The translations under genes were made by a program, and so were the position numbers. This document shows, piece by piece, positions 56,777 through 60,559 of a stretch of DNA of 60,559 nucleotides. Under the pieces are notes generated by a model. That model was not told where the DNA came from. It worked only from the letters and a program-made list of their open reading frames with translations, and did no database searches. The first letter of the stretch is position 1, and each line of letters begins with the position of its first letter. Origin of the DNA: Mycobacterium fragae. Its GTDB lineage: Bacteria; Actinomycetota; Actinomycetes; Mycobacteriales; Mycobacteriaceae. The DNA lies in contig NZ_LQOW01000022.1 in NCBI RefSeq assembly GCF_002102185.1, positions 1 to 60,559 of the forward strand, in the 5' to 3' direction.

Positions 56777-57862
56777 TCAGCCGCCAAAACGGAGGGTGAT
56801 CACCAGGGCGATCAGCGCCAACACGCCGGCCAGAAGCATTGCCGTCCTCGGATTGCCGAAGTTCAGCGACCATCCCAGGCCGAACCGGCGCGGAACCAGC
56901 AGCGCCCGGTCTTCGCGATTGATGTAGATCAGGCCGCCCCGCCAGTACTTGTCGTCGTCCCGGTGGGTCAGGCCGGTGTCCTCCTCGCCCTCGTCCGGGA
57001 CACGGTTGTTCATGGCCAAGACCACGACGGCCACGAGGACGGCGGCCAGGATCGGGAGCACGACCACCAGCGGCGCCCATGAGGTGACCGTCCCGGTCCA
57101 CATCAACAGCGATGAACCCAGCATCCCCACGTCGATCATCGCGACCAGCCCGAGCAGCGCCCGAGCGCTCAATGCCATATATCGGCGATGCCAGCGCGCG
57201 GAGCCCACCGGGTGAGCCGGGTCGATGTCGGGGCGACTGCTGCGGAAGATGCCCGCCGCGATACCCGCCAGCAGCGCGGTGACGCCGATCTGCACGAACA
57301 CAAGCGCGAACGCGGTGCCGACGGACTTGGCGGCCAACCGGTTGGGGACGCCGTTTGCGCCGTAGTGCACCGCGAGCACCTCGGGCATGGACGGGTAGCT
57401 GATCACGCCGATCACCACCGTGGCGATCGTGACGATGAGCGAAGGTGCCAGCCAGAGCCACGGAAACCGCGGTGGATCGGTCCGCAATTCCGTGTCGACC
57501 GCGATGCCTTGGCGCAGGCCCTCATACCAGCCCCCGGCGGCCTTCGCGACCCGGATCTCGTGGTTGGCCAGGAAGAAGCAGCCGTACCAGACGCCGACCA
57601 GCACCAGCACCGACAACGGCAGCAGTAACGTTTCGCCGGTCACCCGGTAGATGACGACGCCGACCCCGGCGGCGAGAATCCCACTCGCGAGCATCCGGCG
57701 TCGGTAGATCCGGGTCTGCCTGACCACTGTCGGGTCGTCGGCGTGCTGGGCCGGCACACGGACCCCGAAAGGCACGGTCGGACTATTGATCGAGGGCAGG
57801 ACCAGGGCGAGTACGAGCACCAGTGCTAACAACCCGATACTCAGGGCGATGGCAACGGTCAT
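56777..57862 (-). CDS. DUF1648/SdpI-like membrane protein
   Basis: This 361-aa polytopic protein has at least eight helices. It contains a DUF1648-type signature (VLAVHYGANGVPNRLAAKSVGTAF) and a C-terminal DUF5808-like segment (GGLIYINREDRALLVPRRFGLGWSLNFGNPRT). SdpI-like proteins of this type confer immunity to peptide toxins in Bacillus and respond to a regulator that is sequestered at the membrane. ATG at 57862 overlaps the GntR stop by 4 nt. Toxin sensing here is inference. Confidence 0.8.
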   Translation of the reverse strand: MTVAIALSIGLLALVLVLALVLPSINSPTVPFGVRVPAQHADDPTVVRQTRIYRRRMLASGILAAGVGVVIYRVTGETLLLPLSVLVLVGVWYGCFFLANHEIRVAKAAGGWYEGLRQGIAVDTELRTDPPRFPWLWLAPSLIVTIATVVIGVISYPSMPEVLAVHYGANGVPNRLAAKSVGTAFALVFVQIGVTALLAGIAAGIFRSSRPDIDPAHPVGSARWHRRYMALSARALLGLVAMIDVGMLGSSLLMWTGTVTSWAPLVVVLPILAAVLVAVVVLAMNNRVPDEGEEDTGLTHRDDDKYWRGGLIYINREDRALLVPRRFGLGWSLNFGNPRTAMLLAGVLALIALVITLRFGG

Positions 57863-58251
57863 CGCGCGTCCTCGGCCTGTGTGGCACCGAATGAATCGAG
57901 CACTGACCGACAGGTCTGGAGAACCTCGTCTGCCCGTAAGCCTTTGGCGACGGCCTCGGCCAGTAGGGTCCGCGCCCTGGCAGTCCATTCAGCGCGGAAA
58001 GCCGGGTCTGCGGGCGTTGGGGTCACCACCGCACCGGTCTTGCGGTTGAGCCGGATCAGGCCCTGCTGGCGCATCAGATCGTAGGCTTTGTTCACGGTGT
58101 GGAAATTGATCCCGAAGTCCGCGGCGAGCGCTCTGGTGGCGGGCAAAGCGCTGCCCTCGATCAGCTCGCCCTCCGCGATCGCCTCCACGACGCGGTCGCG
58201 AAGTTGCTGGTAAATCGGCACCTCGCCAGACAGGTCGACGTTGATGATCAT
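57859..58251 (-). CDS. GntR-family regulator, YtrA type
   Basis: This 130-aa short regulator has an N-terminal GntR winged helix ([55 protein letters not shown]) and a brief C-terminal dimerisation helix, the YtrA subfamily plan. GGGAGG lies 7 nt before the ATG at 58251. It controls the overlapping DUF1648 gene, judging by the palindrome in its promoter. Confidence 0.92.
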   Translation of the reverse strand: MIINVDLSGEVPIYQQLRDRVVEAIAEGELIEGSALPATRALAADFGINFHTVNKAYDLMRQQGLIRLNRKTGAVVTPTPADPAFRAEWTARARTLLAEAVAKGLRADEVLQTCRSVLDSFGATQAEDAR

Positions 58252-58269
58252 GATTCGACCTCCCTTTGC

Positions 58270-58311
58270 TCTATAAGTTATAGAACAAATGACAATCTGT
58301 CGCAACGACGG
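58270..58311 (-). promoter_or_regulatory. GntR promoter with 15-bp palindromic operator
   Basis: TCTATAA-G-TTATAGA (58270-58284) is a perfect 7-bp inverted repeat around one base. Read on the minus strand, TTGCGA (about 58300-58305), 17 bp and TATAAC form a promoter whose -10 lies inside the palindrome, so a bound GntR dimer should occlude polymerase (autorepression). It is also 82 nt before the divergent mpg start. Confidence 0.75.
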
Positions 58312-58365
58312 AAACGCGACGGGATCCCGCGATGGCACCTCAGAGCCGCGGGCAGAATCTGTCCG

Positions 58366-58977
58366 GTGAGCGCTGAGGAACTCGCGGTGGACCCGCTCGC
58401 CGCGGCGCACCGCCTACTCGGTGCCACGCTTACCGGGCGCGGCGTCAGCGCCACGATCGTTGAGGTGGAGGCCTATGGCGGGGTGCCCGACGGCCCGTGG
58501 CCGGATGCCGCGGCGCATTCATATCGCGGTCCCAATGGCCGCAACGCGGTGATGTTCGGGCCGCCCGGGCGGCTCTACACCTATCGCAGCCATGGCATCC
58601 ACGTGTGCGCCAACGTGGCGTGCGGGCCCGACGGAACTGCGGCCGCCGTGCTGCTGCGGGCTGCGGTGATCGAGACCGGGCTCGAAGTCGCCCGATCACG
58701 GCGCGGCGGGTTGCTCCGGGACGCCGCGCTGGCCCGTGGGCCGGGCAATCTCTGCTCGGCGATGGGAATCACCATGGCGGACAACGGGATCGACCTGTTC
58801 GATGCCGACAGCCCGGTGCGGGTGACGCTCAACGACTCCGTCACCGGGGTTTCCGGGCCCCGGGTCGGGATCAGCGTCGCCGCCGATCGGCCGTGGCGGT
58901 TCTGGCTTCAGGGCCGCCCTGAGGTCTCGGCCTATCGCCGCAGCCCGCGCGCGCCCGCCCCTGGAGCCAGCGACTGA
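58366..58977 (+). CDS. mpg: 3-methyladenine DNA glycosylase (AAG/MPG type)
   Basis: This 203-aa monofunctional glycosylase removes alkylated purines. AHRLLGATL, the catalytic glutamate region [36 protein letters not shown] and [14 protein letters not shown] match the AAG fold. GTG at 58366 gives the M. tuberculosis length (203 aa). It precedes tyrS by 25 nt and is presumably co-transcribed. Confidence 0.95.
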   Translation: MSAEELAVDPLAAAHRLLGATLTGRGVSATIVEVEAYGGVPDGPWPDAAAHSYRGPNGRNAVMFGPPGRLYTYRSHGIHVCANVACGPDGTAAAVLLRAAVIETGLEVARSRRGGLLRDAALARGPGNLCSAMGITMADNGIDLFDADSPVRVTLNDSVTGVSGPRVGISVAADRPWRFWLQGRPEVSAYRRSPRAPAPGASD

Positions 58978-59002
58978 TGGAAGATCGGAGAAGATCTAAT
59001 CC

Positions 59003-60274
59003 ATGGCCACCATCCTCGACGAGCTGAGCTGGCGCGGGCTGATTGCACAGTCCACCGACCTCGAGGCGCTGGCCGCCGAGCTGGCCAAGGGCCCGATCAC
59101 GCTGTATGCGGGGTTCGACCCCACCGCGCCGAGCCTGCACGCCGGACACCTGGTGCCGCTGCTGGCGCTGCGGCGCTTCCAGCGCGCCGGACACCGCCCC
59201 ATCGTGCTCGCCGGCGGCGCGACCGGAATGGTCGGCGATCCTCGCGACACCGGCGAACGGTTGCTCAACACCGCCGACACCGTCCGCGAATGGACCGAGC
59301 GGATCCGGGGACAGCTGGAACGCTTTGTCGACTTCGACCGCTCACAGACGGGCGCCATCGTCGAAAACAATCTGGAGTGGACCAGCGCCATGTCGGCGAT
59401 CGAGTTGCTGCGCGACGTGGGTAAGCACTTCTCGGTCAACGTGATGCTGGACCGCGACACGATTCGGCGACGCCTGGAGGGTGAGGGGATCTCCTACACC
59501 GAGTTCAGCTACATGCTGTTGCAGGCCAACGACTACGTCGAGCTATACCGACGCCACCGCTGCGTGCTGCAGATCGGCGGATCCGACCAGTGGGGCAACA
59601 TCATCGCCGGGGTGCGCCTGGTGCGCCAGAAGGAGGCGGCCTCGGTACATGCCCTGACGGTTCCGCTGGTCACGTCCGCCGACGGGACGAAATTCGGGAA
59701 ATCCACCGGCGGCGCCAACCTGTGGCTGGACCCGCAGATGACCACCCCGTATGCCTGGTATCAGTACTTCGTCAATACCGCCGATGCCGACGTCATGCGC
59801 TACCTGCGGTGGTTCACCTTCCTATCGGCCGACGAGCTGGGCGAGCTGGAGGAGGCGACGGCGTCGCGGCCGCAGGAACGCGCCGCGCAGCGGCGGCTGG
59901 CGCGCGAACTCACCACGCTGGTGCACGGCGAGGGGGCCGCCGACGACGTCGAGCACGCAAGCCGAGCGTTGTTCGGACACGGGGAGCTTGCGCGTTTGGA
60001 TGAACCGACGCTGACCGCCGCGCTGCGCGAGACTCCGGTCGCCGAGTTGAAACAGGGTGCGCCCGACGGCATCGTCGACCTGCTGGTGGCCAGCGGGCTA
60101 TCGGCGAGCAAAGGCGCCGCGCGACGGACGATCGCCGAGGGCGGTGTCTCGGTCAACAACACCAAGATCGACGACGAGAACTGGACACCCCAGGCGTCCG
60201 ACTTCCTGCACGGACGCTGGCTGGTGCTGCGGCGGGGCAAACGGAACATCGCCGGCGTCGAGCGCGTGGGCTGA
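59003..60274 (+). CDS. tyrS: Tyrosyl-tRNA synthetase
   Basis: This 423-aa class I synthetase has the HIGH-like motif HAGHLVPLL, the tyrosine-binding [23 protein letters not shown] and the KMSKS-like loop [10 protein letters not shown]-terminal S4 RNA-binding domain ([27 protein letters not shown]) follows. It lies immediately before an rRNA operon promoter. Confidence 0.97.
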   Translation: MATILDELSWRGLIAQSTDLEALAAELAKGPITLYAGFDPTAPSLHAGHLVPLLALRRFQRAGHRPIVLAGGATGMVGDPRDTGERLLNTADTVREWTERIRGQLERFVDFDRSQTGAIVENNLEWTSAMSAIELLRDVGKHFSVNVMLDRDTIRRRLEGEGISYTEFSYMLLQANDYVELYRRHRCVLQIGGSDQWGNIIAGVRLVRQKEAASVHALTVPLVTSADGTKFGKSTGGANLWLDPQMTTPYAWYQYFVNTADADVMRYLRWFTFLSADELGELEEATASRPQERAAQRRLARELTTLVHGEGAADDVEHASRALFGHGELARLDEPTLTAALRETPVAELKQGAPDGIVDLLVASGLSASKGAARRTIAEGGVSVNNTKIDDENWTPQASDFLHGRWLVLRRGKRNIAGVERVG

Positions 60275-60316
60275 ACAGCAGCGGGCTGAGCCGAAACCCC
60301 GCACCTATCAGGCCAT

Positions 60317-60345
60317 TTGACTCCCCGTATCCCCTGGCGTAACTT
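60317..60345 (+). promoter_or_regulatory. rRNA operon promoter (rrn P1-like)
   Basis: TTGACT (60317-60322) and TAACTT (60340-60345) are 17 bp apart, 43 nt after the tyrS stop. This is the normal position of the single rrnB P1 promoter of fast-growing mycobacteria, downstream of tyrS. Confidence 0.8.
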
Positions 60346-60559
60346 GTGAGTTCGCGCTGCGGCTAGTCCGTGGCTGCGACGACATCCTGGGGAATACCTC
60401 TACCGCTGAGGATGTTCCAGCTAGTCCGCTCTAGTCAGCTCGCGGCGATGACCGCGGGGTGATTGCGCGGCCGCAAGGATGCGGGTGTTGTTTGAGAACT
60501 CAATAGTGTGTTTGGTGTTTTTGTTTGTTGTTGTTTTTTGCCGCATTCTGATGCCCCGT
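60346..60559 (+). ncRNA. 16S rRNA operon leader, window ends before 16S
   Basis: The transcribed leader includes AGAACTCAATAG (60495-60506), the NusA-binding boxC-type sequence of mycobacterial rrn leaders, within GTTGTTTGAGAACTCAATAG. T-rich stretches follow, and TGATGCCCCGT (60549-60559) is the start of the region that flanks 16S. A stem ACATCCT/AGGATGT (about 60382-60415) and a repeated CTAGTCCG occur upstream. The mature 16S rRNA is outside the window. Confidence 0.85.

Overview
The window is a chromosomal segment of a non-tuberculous Mycobacterium or close relative. It is high-GC, starts many genes with GTG, and repeatedly pairs TAnnnT -10 boxes with leaderless starts. Protein content and order follow, from memory, the M. 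tuberculosis segment Rv1626 to Rv1689: pdtaR, thiolase/DUF35 pair, polA, rpsA, coaE, uvrB, MFS pump, capA, universal stress protein, uvrA, lysX, infC-rpmI-rplT, tsnR, adenylate cyclase, pheST, argCJBDFRGH, type III PKS, Rv1683-like protein, ABC/TetR operon, mpg, tyrS. There is no phage, IS element or CRISPR. The large modular PKS block present here in M. tuberculosis is missing, and the ABC-F gene that is split there is intact. The right edge is unusual: tyrS is followed by the promoter and NusA-binding leader of a ribosomal RNA operon, the rrnB position known from rapid growers and a few two-operon slow growers.

Layout. 1-870: tRNA-Leu(CAA) with its terminator, then the ANTAR antiterminator gene pdtaR. 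970-2650: a thiolase/DUF35 pair behind a KstR-like operator. 2.7-8.2 kb: polA, rpsA, coaE. 8.2-11.9 kb: a tightly overlapping minus-strand operon of 3'-phosphoesterase (PE), ATP-dependent ligase (LIG) and primase-polymerase (POL), the three LigD domains as separate genes, plus a Fpg/Nei glycosylase and a small exported protein. 12-18 kb: an SDR enzyme, a DUF402 protein, uvrB, an MFS pump with a palindromic operator, and an unrecognised HTH-like protein. 18-31 kb: capA, universal stress protein, MBL hydrolase, uvrA, a four-gene operon including an AlkZ-like protein, and lysX. 31-36 kb: infC (AUC start, attenuator-like leader), rpmI, rplT, tsnR, a DUF2236 protein, adenylate cyclase and a rhomboid-like protein. 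36-48 kb: pheST and a nearly gapless arginine operon with an ARG box. 48-60.5 kb: type III PKS, ABC-F protein, a lipase/AMP-binding fusion, a TetR-controlled ABC operon, a GntR/DUF1648 operon, mpg, tyrS and the rrn leader.

DNA repair is over-represented: polA, split LigD, Fpg/Nei, uvrB, uvrA, an AlkZ-like protein and mpg. Both uvrA and uvrB carry an almost perfect RecA-NDp (PafBC-type) DNA-damage promoter. The most promising candidate for an under-described system is the split-LigD/glycosylase operon, which is not next to a ku gene. Several regulatory sites also stand out: a leaderless TetR/ABC operon with twin palindromes over the start codon, a 15-bp palindrome in a GntR promoter, a 16-bp palindrome before the MFS gene, and the infC leader. 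Comparisons with M. tuberculosis are from memory, not from a search.
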